In this document: positions 11,490 through 23,319 of the stretch, in pieces
Layout: each line of letters begins with the position of its first letter
How positions within the stretch are numbered: the stretch's first letter is position 1
From: Melastoma dodecandrum
Lineage: Eukaryota; Streptophyta; Magnoliopsida; Myrtales; Melastomataceae
Assembly: GCA_029817715.1 (NCBI GenBank)
Contig: JARUPY010000189.1
Span: 3,968,001 to 4,032,000, forward strand
DNA length: 64,000 nucleotides
Reading direction: 5' to 3'
Position numbers and translations under genes: made by a program
Notes under the pieces: model-generated
What the model was told of the DNA's origin: nothing
The model's database searches: none
Seen by the model: only the letters and a program-made list of their open reading frames with translations

Positions 11490-12540
11490 TACGAGAGAGC
11501 TTGAGCCCTTGCTCAATTCCAGCTATATTGGTGCCAAAGAAAGACGGCACATGGAGAATGTGCATGGATAGTCGGGCAATCAACAAGATCACATTGAAGT
11601 ATCGCTTTCTTATTCCTCAATGATATGTTGGATGAGTTGGAGCGCAGGCGTTTTCAAAAGTAGACCTGCGATGTGGCTACCACCAGATCTGAATGAAGAA
11701 AGGTGACGAGTGGAAGATGGCTTACAAAACAAAGTACAGGTTGTACGAATGGTTGGTGATGCCCTTTTGTTTGTCTAACGAGCCCAACACGTTCATGCGA
11801 GTGATGACCCATGTCTTGCGACCATTCATGGGGAAGTTCGTGGTTGTCTACTTCGAAGACATTCTCATCTACAACTGCAGTCTTGACGAGCATGTTTAGC
11901 ATCTTCGCACAGTGTTTCACACACTTCGCGACGAGAAGTTGTACGAGAATCTCAAGAAATGTGAGTTCTTCCAACCCAGTGTAGAGTTCCTTGGTTTTGT
12001 AGTGTCAAGCGAAAGAATGAAGGTTGATGAAAGAAAGATCGAAGTGATCATGGAGTGGCCAGTGCCATGGAGATTCTACGACGTGCGTAGCTTCCATGGC
12101 TTAGCGTCGTTGTACAGGAGATTCATTCGAAGTTTTAGCTTGATCGTAGACCTCTCACTGAATGTCTAAAAAGAGAGAAGTTTGGGTGGACTTCAGCCGC
12201 ACATGCTAGTTTTGAGCGACGGAAAGAATGTCTAAGCGAAGCACCCGTTCTCACCTTACCTAACTTTGTAAGGATGTTTGAAGTCGAATGCGATGCATCC
12301 GAAGTTGGAATAGAAGGAGTGTTGATGCAAGAAAGGAGACCCAATGCTTACTTTAGAGAGAAGCTCCATGGTGCGAAACTCAACTACTCGACGTACGACA
12401 AGGAGTTCCTAGCTATTGTTCGAGTGTTGGAGACATGGAGCCACTACCTATTGCCTAGAGAGTTCGTGTTACGCACAGACCATGAAGCTCTCAAGTACAT
12501 CAATGGCCAGCACAAACTTAGCCGGTGACATGCAAAATGG
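11490..12540 (+). pseudogene. Element B reverse transcriptase and RNase H
   Basis: RT motifs include VPKKDGTWRMCMDSRAINKIT (11530-11590), [17 protein letters not shown] (11670-11730) and YFEDILIY (11850-11875), where Glu replaces the first catalytic Asp of YFDDIL. RNase H begins [18 protein letters not shown] (12274) and has [11 protein letters not shown] (12470-12500). Frames switch at 11655, 11900 and 12170. Confidence 0.82.
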
Positions 12541-13910
12541 GTAGAGTTCCTTCAACCTTTCACTTTCGTGCTCAAACATAAACACAGAGCGAAGAACGTA
12601 GTGGCGGATGGCCTTTTGTGGAAAATGGTTTTGCTGTCCGCAATGGAAACCAAGCTCATTGGTTTCGAGTATCTGAAAGATTTATATCAGCGCGACGGAG
12701 ATTTTGGAGGAGTCTTTGCCCAATGCATCAATCAGGCGACTGATCGATTCCACCAGGTGAATGGATTTCTCTTTCGCGACTCTAAGTTGTGCATTCCCAT
12801 GAGTTCGACACAAGAGCTACTCATTCGAGAGGTTCATGGAGGAGGAATCGCTGGACATTTTGGAGTCGACAAAACATTGTCGATGCTTTAGGAGAATTTC
12901 TATTGGCCTCAAATGGAGAAGTAAGTGAGGAGTCTTATCTCGAGATGTGCTATCTACCACCAGGCGAAGAGTCGAGACCAACCCCAAGGATTGTATATTC
13001 CACATCCAATTCCTGTGCAACCATGGGAATATGTGAGTATGGATTTTTTTTTGGGATTACCCAGAACGCAGCAAAGGAAGGATTCAATCATGGTTTTGGT
13101 CGATAGATTCTCGAAGATGGCACACTTCATTCCGTGCCAGAAGACGGATGATGCAACCAACGTAGCATGTTTATATTTTCGGGAAGTACTGAGGTTGAAT
13201 GGAGTACCCAAGTCGATCGTATCAGATCGTGACTTGAAGTTCCTAAGCTACTTTTGGAAGACGTTGTGGCCCAAGTTGGGATCTAAGCGCGTCTTTAGCA
13301 CAGCGTACCATCCGCAGACCGACGGACAGACAGAGGTTGTTAATCGAACCATGGCTGCAATTCTTTGAACCTTGGTCTCGAAGGACCAGAAAGATTGGGA
13401 TGTGAAGCTTGCTCATGCTGAGTTCGCCTACAATAGAGCCCCGAGTTCAACAAGCAAGTCTTCAGCCTTTGAGATAGTCTATGGCCTCAATCCTATAATT
13501 CCCGTCGAGCTAATGCCATTACTCAGTGAGAAGACAGCCAGCCAAGATCCCGAAGAGCGCGCTAAGGAGATGAGATTGCTCCATGAGAATATTCGTGCTC
13601 AGATTGAGAAAGCAAATGTTCAATATCAAGAGAGAGCAAATCACGGGAAGAGAGCAAAAGTCTTTCAGCCAGGAGACTTAGTGTGGATTCATCTGAGGAA
13701 GGAACGATTCCCCGCAAAGAGGAAGAACAAGCTGATGTCTCCAGCTGAAGGCTCTTTAAAGATTATCGAGTGCATCAATGGTAACGCCTACAAGGTGGAT
13801 CTTCCATGAGAGTATGGAGTCTCCGCCACTTTCAATGTCAAGGACCTCATTCCCAACGAAGACGATGACCATACAAGTTTGAGGGCAAACTTTCTTCAAC
13901 AAGGGGAAGA
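12541..13910 (+). pseudogene. Element B integrase
   Basis: Contains the HFGVDKTL zinc-binding stretch (12857), [20 protein letters not shown] (first Asp), [17 protein letters not shown] (second Asp) and [14 protein letters not shown] (Glu), so the DDE residues are readable. The C-terminal part has GDLVWIHLRKERFPAKRKNKL and GNAYKVDLP, then SATFNVKDLIP and LRANFLQQGEDD. The last residues overlap the polypurine tract, and the frame enters the LTR. Stops at 12889, 13366 and 13807 break it. Confidence 0.82.
13900..13910 (+). other. Polypurine tract of element B
   Basis: CAAGGGGAAGA immediately before the LTR start TGATACAAG; it also encodes QGED of the pol C-terminus. Confidence 0.75.
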
Positions 13911-14687
13911 TGATACAAGTATGGTCGTCGTTTCGCCGACATCTCAAGAAACGTCGCATACTAGAGGTCTCAACTTGTTGATCATCGAGTAAGCGAGGCG
14001 AACGAGGACCACCGAGCGACGCGTCTCGCAGGCGACGAGCAGCCCAAAGGATGGTTTCATTCTGATGACTCCAGTCTGACAACTTGCACCCCAAGATTCA
14101 CGTCTACTTCACTATCTTGCTCCATTGTCTTTTCAGATCTTTTCGGGAGGAAACAATATATTTCCTTTCCTCATCTTCTGATCCTATCCTTTATTTTATT
14201 TCCCTCATCTTTTATTTCGTTTCCTTTATTGTCTTTCCATTGGCAGCTAATATAAGCTCTTGCATTGTAAGAGTTGAAAGAATCAGATAATTCAGACTTT
14301 TAAACCCATATTAGACATTTGTCTTTCTATCCGAAGGAGTTGATTTGTTTCTAACCTCGTTCTTCATTTGGTGGATTATAAGTGCAGATTGACTAGAGTG
14401 TATCAATCGGTAGTGGTGTGCCTGTATCCTCCGCGTTGTCCCTCGCCCTCGTTCTTGTTTACGGTGGTGCATGTGACAGGCGAGTTCTATCCGAGCCTTA
14501 TTTCACGGTGGTGTATCTATATCCGTGGAGGTTGATCTCAACCATCCTTTCATACCCATCCATTTACCCATCCCGCTTCATCTTCTACCCATCCGACCAT
14601 TCACATGTCACTCCATTCCGCACCCACAATGACGTCCCCAATCGTTCCGATATTGGAATCATCTATTCCAGTGCCTTACTCATATCA
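13911..14687 (+). repeat. 3' LTR of element B
   Basis: 777 bp, TGATAC...CATATCA, followed by AGTTG. It has the same T-rich tract as the 5' copy, with ATATAAG near 14249. It is uninterrupted and serves as the reference for recognising the inverted 5' copy. Confidence 0.87.
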
Positions 14688-15540
14688 AGTTGGTTCCTGA
14701 TGTAGACCTTCAAGACATGATCACAAGTGAACTATCAATATACAACAACGAAGGATAACTCGAGGATCATTTAGTACAAAGATCAAGGACTTCTAAAAAT
14801 CACTCAGTAACAATAATTCTTTTTCGTTACTCGAATTATTATAATATGTCGGGATTCTTAACTTATAATATTCATATGACTACGGAATGAGGGAGTCTTT
14901 TCGTTGGTGATGCACCAAATATTCAACGACTGGCGATTATAATTCTATCACTAATATTTAGTGCTAGTGGCTATGAATTTAACTAGAATACCTTTGAACA
15001 ATTAAGAAACATTATTAACTAGTATAATAGTCGATGATTTAGATAATATTTTTATTTAATATTTATGAATTCAATTTCGTAGGATCGTACGAAGAAAAGG
15101 AATAGACTTGAGTAAGCTACTTGATGTCATATATATCAAGTACAACTAAATGCTTAAAGCTATATATGATTTGGCAGATATCATTGATGCTTTGAGTTTG
15201 AATTGTATAAATTCTAGTAATGAATGGTTGATTGGGGAAATTGAAGATGATCGAAATGCTAGACATGACTTGATTTTTATAGTGATATATTGTTGTGGGT
15301 CTACATGGAGAGAGCCGCAAAAGTTTGTTTGCCAAAGAGGAATACAAGGCAAAATTCGCAACTAGTTGCAAATCCAATTAGATTTCAAATGGAGATCCGA
15401 TGAGAGCAAAATTTATTCGGACGTGGATGAAGCAATTCAAGGATTTGCCAATGAAATGAAGACGAAGAGGAGTAATTCGCGACACCGCTTTGATGATTAT
15501 GACGGCGGTGCTTTGAATTTCGATGACTAGTTTCTCTGTA
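14688..15540 (+). pseudogene. hAT transposase fragment 4: C-terminal dimerisation domain
   Basis: Begins VPDVDLQDMITSELSIYNN, continuing KL at the end of fragment 3. Near 14961-15010 SASGYEFN-stop-NTFEQLRN matches the SSSGCERNWSTFEQIH core of the hATC dimerisation domain. Near 15087 RTKKRNRLE, then LLDVIYIKYN after a frameshift, matches the family's KKRNRL...VYVKYN. The acidic tail NSRHRFDDYDGGALNFDD ends near 15530. Decayed. Confidence 0.75.
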
Positions 15541-16588
15541 TTTCCTTTTAAGAGATATTAATGATATTATGTAAACTTGTGTTCTCAATTAAGATTTAAT
15601 TTGAATGTAGTTTACTTTATAACCTGAAAACATTTACAATTATGAACACTCATCTTAAACGGAAAGGCGTAGGCCTGCGTCTCGCACTAAGGCTCCGGAC
15701 ATACCCTTCCCTTGTGCGTGAAATGCGACTTGCTCCTTCAATTACACTTTCGGTGCTCGGGTAGTTTTGTCGTTTCCTTTGTATTCGAATGAAATTTGTT
15801 CATACATGGAACTCATCGTCAGTAACCTCCCTTCCTTTCCTTAAGATAAGAAGGTGAATCAACATAAATTTTGCCAAAATGTGGGTTAACGAGAGAAATC
15901 AGTTTTATTTATCGATAAAACGTCTGGACTTAATTTGACATAGAATAATTCCAATCTATACGTTATCGGTTAGTTATTCCACGAAATTGGGACGATTATC
16001 CTTAAAAAATGTGAATGAAATAATTATTAAAGGCATCCTAATCTCTTGCAACAGCGATGTCATAAACAATGACAATGTAGAATGCATATCTTAATTTTTA
16101 ACTTGATTTAAAAGAAAATGTACTCGTTTATTTGAATCAAAATGAAAATGAATGGGTGTAGACGTGGGAGGCTAACTGCGATGAATGGGGTTGGCCAGTG
16201 GAATAGAAACGACAACGACTAACTGCGTTGAATGAATTAATATACCGCCTTAAGAAAATAAATGTCGTTGGTCATCGTCCTACCATAGTTACAAATGGAA
16301 TATGTTCATGAGGTTGGGGAAAAAACAAAAAGAAAACCAACGGTGGTGCCGCGGTTAAACAGTTTTATCCCTCGATCAACCTCAAGACACATTGTAGCAC
16401 GAGGTGGTCGGTGAAGCTCTAGGAGGAGGGCAGGTAAGCATGCTTGTGTGGACACTTGTGTGTGTCCCTCTGTCCAAGTGTTACCGCCTTCTCCCCCCCC
16501 CCCAAAAAAAATAAATTCATTCCTATCATACCCAACATTAATGTGTATATATCAACCAGCTTGATCGAACATTAGTCTTGTATCATGC
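15541..16588. other. Intergenic region upstream of the pectinesterase
   Basis: About 1 kb without a credible gene; upstream sequence for the next gene. A C-run followed by an A-run lies at about 16493-16511. A short inverted repeat (CACTTG / CAAGTG) at about 16454-16482 could form a hairpin. No transposon was recognised. Confidence 0.5.
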
Positions 16589-18241
16589 ATGCCCTTGGAA
16601 TATATCAAGAAAATAAAAAGAATGCAGCCAAAAAGAGTAATTGATCTTCTTCCCCTCTTCATTCTCTTAGACATAACGTCCTCCGGAACCGTCTGCTCGG
16701 CTTTCTCCCAACATCTTCCCCAGTTGATTGATGCCGTGAATGAGGCCAGGACCTACTATGCTGAGAACTACGGCAACGTTTCTTCGGTCATGGCGGCGAA
16801 CGACTGCCGTAATCTCTACGATGATAGCGCTGTGCGTCTCGCCCGGCTGTTGAAGGACGGAGGTGTGACAATTGGGAATGACGACGCCCGAGCGTGGGTT
16901 ACTGGTGTTCTGGACAACCACAGGAGCTGTTTATATGAGCTTCAGGATGAAAGAGAAGGCGGTGGAGGGCTCGGAGGGTTCGCTGCCAAGTTGAATGCTT
17001 CAATCATCAATTTGCTCGCCTGGCTTTCGCAGAGAGGCTCCATGTTCGAGGGTAAATTCGTCATGCATGCATTCATACAAGTATATGTATGGTACAATCG
17101 TCATTTTCAATTATCTCACAGTAGTCCTTGTCTCAGGAGACTCTCATGAGGTGTCCGAGACTGAATATAACGGGAGTTTAGAGTTGTGGAAGCCAGAGAC
17201 CTCGAAGGCTGAGTTCGTGGTCTCAAAGGATGGATCTGGTAGTCATCGCACGATCAACCAAGCTTTGCGTGACCTCGTCAAGCGGGGTAATAACCGGCCT
17301 GGAAGGGTTGTAGTATATGTAAAATCTGGCAAGTACCATGAGAATGTTGAAATTCCACGGTACATGAGGGATGTAATGTTCGTCGGAGACGGAATGGACA
17401 GGACTGTTGTCACCGGCAACAGGAATGTGGTCGACGGTTCCACCACCTACTCGTCAGCCACCTTTGGTAAGTGAAAAATTCTGATGTATTAGTGTCCGAG
17501 AAATCGTAAAATTGCTACGGAAATAGATCAAGGATATGGCACATTGCAGGTGTATCAGGGGACGGATTTTGGGCCCGAGACATGACATTTGAGAACACTG
17601 CTGGGCCTCAAAAGCATCAAGCAGTGGCTCTACGAGTGAACTCGGATCGGTCAATCTTCTACAGATGCAGCTTCAAGGCATATCAGGACACCCTATTTAC
17701 ACATTCCTTGAGACAGTTCTACCGCAACTGCCAGATCCATGGCACCATCGACTTCATCTTCGGTAACGCAGCTGCGGTCATCCAGAACTGCGACATAATC
17801 ATCCGGAGGCCCATGAACCATCAGTCCAACATGGTAACAGCCCAAGGGAGGGGGACTGTGTATGAGAACACTGGAATATCCATCCAGAATTCACGAATCT
17901 TGCCTTCCCCGGAACTCACACCAGTTAAGGGTTCCTTTCGGACATACCTCGGTCGGCCGTGGAAGGAGTACTCGAGGACGGTCGTGTGGAAGAGCGATCT
18001 GGATGGGGTGGTAGATCAGAGGGGCTGGTGTGAGTGGAGGGATGGGTTTGCACTCTCCACGTTGTATTATGCCGAGTACATGAACATCGGCCGAGGTGCT
18101 TCGACCAACGGGAGGGTGACGTGGCCGGGCTATCACGTACTCACCCGTCCTAGAGATGTCGCGCCCTTCACGGTCAGCCGTTTCATCCAAGGACAGTGGT
18201 GGATTCCCGCAAGCGGGGTGCCGGTCTCTGTTTTCATGTAA
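16589..18241 (+). CDS. Pectinesterase (pectin methylesterase), type with PMEI-like pro-region
   Basis: Cell-wall enzyme that removes methyl esters from homogalacturonan. I read three exons: 16589-17051, 17137-17466 and 17550-18241, joined by GT-AG introns of 85 and 83 bp, for 494 residues. An in-frame Met at 16622 begins a hydrophobic stretch (VIDLLPLFILL) and may be the true start of the secretory signal. The pro-region (DDARAWVTGVLDNHRSC) looks like a PMEI domain lacking its first helical hairpin. Catalytic elements are intact: SGKYHENV, QAVAL at 288, QDTLF (Asp 311), DFIFG (Asp 332) and GRPWK (Arg 400). No stop or frameshift is seen. Regulation cannot be read from the sequence. Confidence 0.9.
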
Positions 18242-18944
18242 TTAACCGTCAATCAAATATATAACCGTGTGTGTGGAGTATAACCATCATGCGAAACTTA
18301 TCGCTTTTTCGTTAGAATATTATTTAAAATCCATCTCTCTCTCTGAATGCAGTATGCACCCAACTCCGCCCTCCACCCAATTGTTCCTATCAAAACAAAG
18401 CAGCTGGTGAATATAAGTTTTACTAAAATTATGACCAAACTTTCGTAACGAATAAAGCTTTTTGTGCACTTATTTTTTAGTTAATTTTGTTAAGTTTCGT
18501 AAAGTTTAATTATGCATGGGATTTTGTTCTACACTTGTTGTCGAGCTAGTTGATTAAAGTTCATCGTAATTCATTACCAAAGAAAAAAAAAGCTTATGGT
18601 AATTTCATAATGTATGAGAAACCTTTTCACACCTTTGTTGTCAATCAGTTTTATTATTTTTGTAATATATCGTCAAACAATGCAATGTACAAATCATTTT
18701 TGGTCCTCTTATCACCTAATATTAACCTAAGAAATTAGAATTATTTTATCACGGTTACGATCGTAGCCCTTGCTAGACATTTCAGATTTTTAGCTTGTTG
18801 TGTACATAGTTAACTTAAATTTGTAGTTATTGGAAAATTTGCACGCATCATTTCGATTTCCCGATGTGATTAGCAGCCCTTCAGCTGGAGAATGTTAAAT
18901 CTCTTTTTAAGTCCCGGGAAATATTGAGATAGGATGGAAGCGGC
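18242..18944. other. Intergenic region downstream of the pectinesterase
   Basis: AT-rich 3' flank. It should hold the pectinesterase terminator and polyadenylation site, but no specific signal is convincing. No other gene is seen. Confidence 0.5.
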
Positions 18945-20090
18945 TAACGTTACGTGCACGTAACGTTACATCGTTTACTAAATTTCATCAATCGTTTAGT
19001 AAAATTTACTAAACAGTAAACGTTTTTTCAGGAAATTTTACTAAACAGTGACCCTTTTTTAGTAAAATTCTTAGTAATCGAATACTAACGGGGTTAGTAA
19101 ATTATTGCTGAACTTTACTAACCCCGTTAGTATCCGATTACTAACAATACGAACCCCGTTAGTATCCGATTACTAACGTTACGAACCCCGTCAGTATCCG
19201 ATTACTAACGTTTTTACTAAATTCGTTAGTAATCGGATACTAACGGGGTTAGTATTGTTAGTAATCGGATACTAACGGGGTTAGTAACGGTAGTAATCGG
19301 ATACTAACCGGGTTAGTAACGTTAGTAATCGGATACTAACGGGGTTAGTAAATTATTACTGAAATTTACTAACCCCGTTAGTATCCGATTACTACCGTTA
19401 CTAACCCCGTTAGTATCCGATTACTAACCATACTAACCCCGTTAGTATCCGGTTACTAACGTTTTTACTAAATTCGTTAGTAATCGGATACTAACGGGGT
19501 TAGTAACGTTAGTAATCGGATACTAACGGGGTTAGTAACGGTAGTAATCGGATACTAACGGGGTTAGTAACGTTAGTAATCGGATATTAACGGGGTTAGT
19601 AACGGTAGTAATCGGATACTAACGGGGTTTAGTAACGTTAGTAATCGGATACTAACGGGGTTAGTAAATTACTAATGAGATTTACTAACCTCGTTAGTAT
19701 CCGATTGCTAACAATTTGGCTGAAAAATCACAGTTCACATTTAGTTAAAATTACTAATTCTTTTCGTAAAAGTTCGAAACTTTTAGTAAAGATTTAGTAA
19801 AATTGTTCGTAAATCGCTAGTAATGAGTTACTAAATAGTTTAGTAATTTACTAAACTAAACAGTGAACTCCGAACCTAAGTAGTAACCTTTGGGTGGTGT
19901 GAAATTATATAAATGCCCCCGTTCGTTTTTACTAAATGGTTTACTAACCTAGTTAGTAACCCATCGTTTTGGTTTCGCGCGCCATACGAACGTCTTCCCC
20001 TCCGACCCTCCCCTCCGACCGTCGCCTGTCGGCGTCCCCTCCGTGAAGTTTCCCTCCGACCGCATTCCTCTCGGCGGTGCTGCAGTTGGC
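18945..20090 (+). repeat. Left terminal inverted repeat of K
   Basis: Opens with a 24-nt perfect palindrome (18945-18968, centre GTGCAC), then TTTACTAAA-rich sequence, a tandem array, and an inner unique part (19876-20090). The inner part is inverted at 27320-27560; both arms encode shadow peptides starting MPP-VFTKWFT. The arm supplies the region upstream of the transposase. Confidence 0.8.
19060..19715. repeat. Satellite-like array in the left arm of K
   Basis: Some twenty units of about 31-35 bp built on TTAGTAATCGGATACTAACG + GGGTTAGTAACG. They alternate in blocks of opposite orientation (for example reverse 19110-19215, forward 19225-19345, reverse 19365-19460, forward 19475-19670), so the array itself can fold into hairpins. 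Spacers such as AAATTATTACTGA separate the blocks. Confidence 0.85.
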
Positions 20091-20603
20091 TGATTCGGAG
20101 GAAGCAGGAGTAACGTAGTAGGAGATGCGGGTGTCTCGAAGGCCGATGCACCAGCTGTGGTTGTTTAGGAGGATGCAGCAGCTGTGATTCATTTGTGATC
20201 TGTCGGATTTTCCAGATCTGGTCCGAGCAACTCCTTGATCAGAATACGGCGACGGTTGTTGCTGAGAGGAAGATCCGCCACTGTGCACGTTATTCTGCCG
20301 GCTGTTGGGTTAAAGTAAATCTCCGTTAGGTTTGATTTCGATGGGAAGTTAATGCCGTAGTGAAGTGTGCTGCCTGCCCTTCCCAATGTGTTAGTGAAGT
20401 TAGCTGCGAACTTCACAGGTGATCTGCAGGTGATCTGCAAGTTTTGACAATGAATGTTGCTGAACGATTGATCTGCATCAGCATTGCCTCGTAGCAATTT
20501 GTCATTACGATGTATTTTTTTGCAGCCTCTAAATGACGACCGGGATGTGTGCTAGGATGTATCTTAGAATGAGTTGGTGATACATTCAACCTAGGATGCA
20601 AGG

Positions 20604-22836
20604 GTGTCGAGTCGCATTCCATTCTTGAAGATATGGAATTTGTGTTCGACCAAGAGCACGCAACATTCGGTAAATGCTTTCTCCCTTAATGCATATATTT
20701 GCTTGATATTTTGCAGCCAATGCTTTGGAACTACTAAATGCCGTATGTGTGTGCAGGTGAGCAGGATACGAATGACTTCCTCAATATACTTAGGGATATG
20801 AATAAAGATCAGTTGATGAATATGTCATTTCGTACTGCCGAAGAAGTTGAAGAGTTCATTAAAATGTATTCAACGGTGCATGGATTTTCAATTAGGAAAA
20901 GGGATCGTCAGAAACAGTGAAACGGAGAATGCGTCATGAGAAAGTGGGTTTGCTCAAGGGAAGGGGTATGCTCTGATTCAGCCATGTTAACGGCAATAGT
21001 CGGGTGAGGGCGTCTATAAGGACATCTTGCAATTGTTTCTTAAAAGCTAGAGTTGAAGAGACTGGAGAATGGAAGTTTGTAGCTCGTCAGTTGAAGCACA
21101 ATCATGAAATGGTGAGCTCTGGGCTGTCTTATTTCATGCGAGAAAGGCGTAACATTTCAGACGAGGATATGACATTTATAACCTGAATGCTTGAAGTTGG
21201 GTTTAGACAGTGTGATATTATGCGCCTACTTGTACACGTATCTGGTGGATATCCGCGTGTTGGTTTCTTAATGAAGGACCTCAATAACAGGAAGCTTAAG
21301 GAAGACTCGGTTGGGAGTAATGGTGGTTGTGATTCTGTGCTAGCATATCTTCTGTGTAGGAGGAATAGTGACACGGGTATGGCCTTTTACACATTTGTCG
21401 AGAAGAATGAAGTGACTCGAATATATTGGGCGGACAGTACTTCAATAGCTGATTACCAATTTTTTGGTGATGTCGTAGCTTTCGACTCTACTTTTAAGAC
21501 GAACAAATATGGAATGCAAATGGTCATCATCGTGGGTGTGAATCGTCATCATCAGACAACCGTCTTTGGGGCTGCCTTGATGGCTTCTGAAACCATTGCT
21601 GATTATACTTGGCTATTGCGCACTCATACATTGGTCATGGGAGGAAAACACCCGATAAGTGTTGTAACTGACGCCGACAAGGCGATGATTGCATCTGTGA
21701 GAGAAGTTTGGCCAAATGCTAGGCACAGGTTATGCCTTTGGCATTTCAGCAGGAACATAACGCGCCGTGTACAGGATGCACAAATGCAACGACATATTTC
21801 CTCTTTTATGTATAACAGTAGACCATCCGAAGAAGTTGAAGAAGAGTGGACTTCTTTCATGACACATACAGGTACGATAAGTACCAGATGGCTAGAACAG
21901 ATATACGATTGCAGACATATGTGGTGGCAAACCTATCTGGTTGGACATTTCTGGGCAGAGCTTAGAAGCACTCAACGGTGCGAAAGGATGCATGCATATA
22001 TGAAGGAATATGTGAATGTAAATCATAAGCTTTATGATTTCGTGCACAATTTTGAGCGTGCAGTTGAAGATATTCGTCATAAGGAATATGAGGAGGACTT
22101 CAAGTCATCTCAGAAATCTTTAAGGCTTATTACCATGCTGCGCCGACTTGAGGAGGATGCGCGTCGCATATATACTATGAAGTCTTTTCATAAGGTTCAG
22201 GCTGAGATACAGAAGGAATCAAAATTTTATGTTGAAGATGTACTAGATGGAAATATTGCCATGGTGTACACTCTGTCGTGTTATGATGGTGAGCATAGGT
22301 GCGTGCAATGTACATCTGCAAAGTCTTCTATCCAACTGAGCTGCAGTTGCTTACATTTTGAGACATTTGGTTATCCGTGTTCTCACCTATTCCACATAGC
22401 CAAAATAGAAGGATTCTTGACCATACCTAGTCATCTTGTCAAGCAAAGGTGGACAATGAATGCCAAAAAAACAAGTGAAGCTCTATTTTCACACCAGGCT
22501 AACGGTGTGAACGTTGATGATTTGCGCCAGGGTATATTGATGACATCTTGCAGACGTACGTACTTCTTGGCCGGGAAATCGGACAACTCATTCCATAAAT
22601 TGCGGAAACAAATTGAAAGTTGGACGGCGGAGTTGGAGCTGAGTTGCGGTGATGATGAAGGTAAGAAGACAGATGATGATGGCAAAGAATATATATTTAC
22701 GTCAGCCAAAATGCCTAGGGTTTTCGACAATCCTCAATCTCCTAAACAATATGGTGTGAACACCCTTTGTGATGTCAATCCGCGTAGTGAAGGTACATCG
22801 GATGAGTTTTGTAATGATAACTCTGTGTTTGGTTAG
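20604..22836 (+). pseudogene. MURA-type (MULE) transposase with FAR1-like N-terminus, lightly broken
   Basis: Would cut and paste K by its inverted repeats. An upstream exon (MEFVFDQEHATFG) seems joined over a GT-AG intron (about 20670-20756) to EQDTNDFLNIL and the FAR1-like SFRTAEEVEEFIKMYSTVHGF. A TGA at 20918, a frameshift by 21004 and an in-frame TGA at 21184-21186 interrupt it. The 549-codon remainder (21187-22836) is open: VAFDSTF (Asp 100), VVTDADKAM (Asp 162) and a SWIM zinc finger (CSCLHFETFGYPCSH). The N-terminal breaks suggest the copy is inactive, unless splicing removes them. Confidence 0.82.
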
Positions 22837-23319
22837 TGGAAGGTGTAATCTTGAATTTCATCCCTTGTCATTCAATCAGTGATGAAAGTATTACATCAAT
22901 CTGGAATGACATCCCCTGTTTATACAGTAATTATATCCCCTGCTGTTTCAAAATTGCATGCCCCTGTTATATCTAAATGCATGCCCCTAGTTAGAAGTCA
23001 TCCCCACATATATACGACGTAACAGCTTTGTACATCGGACCCAAATCAAAAAGCATTAGGTGCATCTGCAAGGCTCCGTCATTGTTAGCTAGTTTCCATG
23101 CCTGCTATTGTGGAGCTACGGTCATCCTGCTGTTTCCTCTTGATTGTGGTATTGTCTTTCACCCTTTGATATATAACCTTTCGAATGTCATTTCCAGACC
23201 ACTTTATGAGGGATATCACCAGCTTCAGCCTATCAACAACACCTACATTCTAAACAGTTGCAGCGCAATGAAGTGAGTTATGCAAGCATAACTCGGTAAC
23301 ATAACTATAGACGGCGTTA
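22837..23319. other. Region between the convergent genes of K
   Basis: Non-coding space where both transcripts should end. It holds a repeated phrase CATCCCCTG / TGCCCCTG (22907-22990, about four copies) and nothing else recognisable. Confidence 0.5.

Larger units (their letters stand above)
8241..14687 (+). mobile_element. Ty3/gypsy retrotransposon B, full length, rearranged
   Basis: Element with two LTRs, iMet-type primer site, gag with zinc knuckle, protease, RT, RNase H, integrase and polypurine tract; 5-bp AGTTG target duplications lie at 8477-8481 (reverse complement, inside the inversion) and 14688-14692. It inserted between the KL and VPD codons of the hAT transposase. It is related to element A but better preserved. 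Its pol reading frame runs through the polypurine tract into the 3' LTR, a layout known for CRM elements; that lineage call is inferred. Confidence 0.85.

Noticed and set aside
19876..20300. Short open frames on both strands rich in Arg, Pro and Ser
   Set aside because: They fall in the inner part of the left arm of K, and matching frames occur in the right arm, so they reflect the inverted repeat and not genes.
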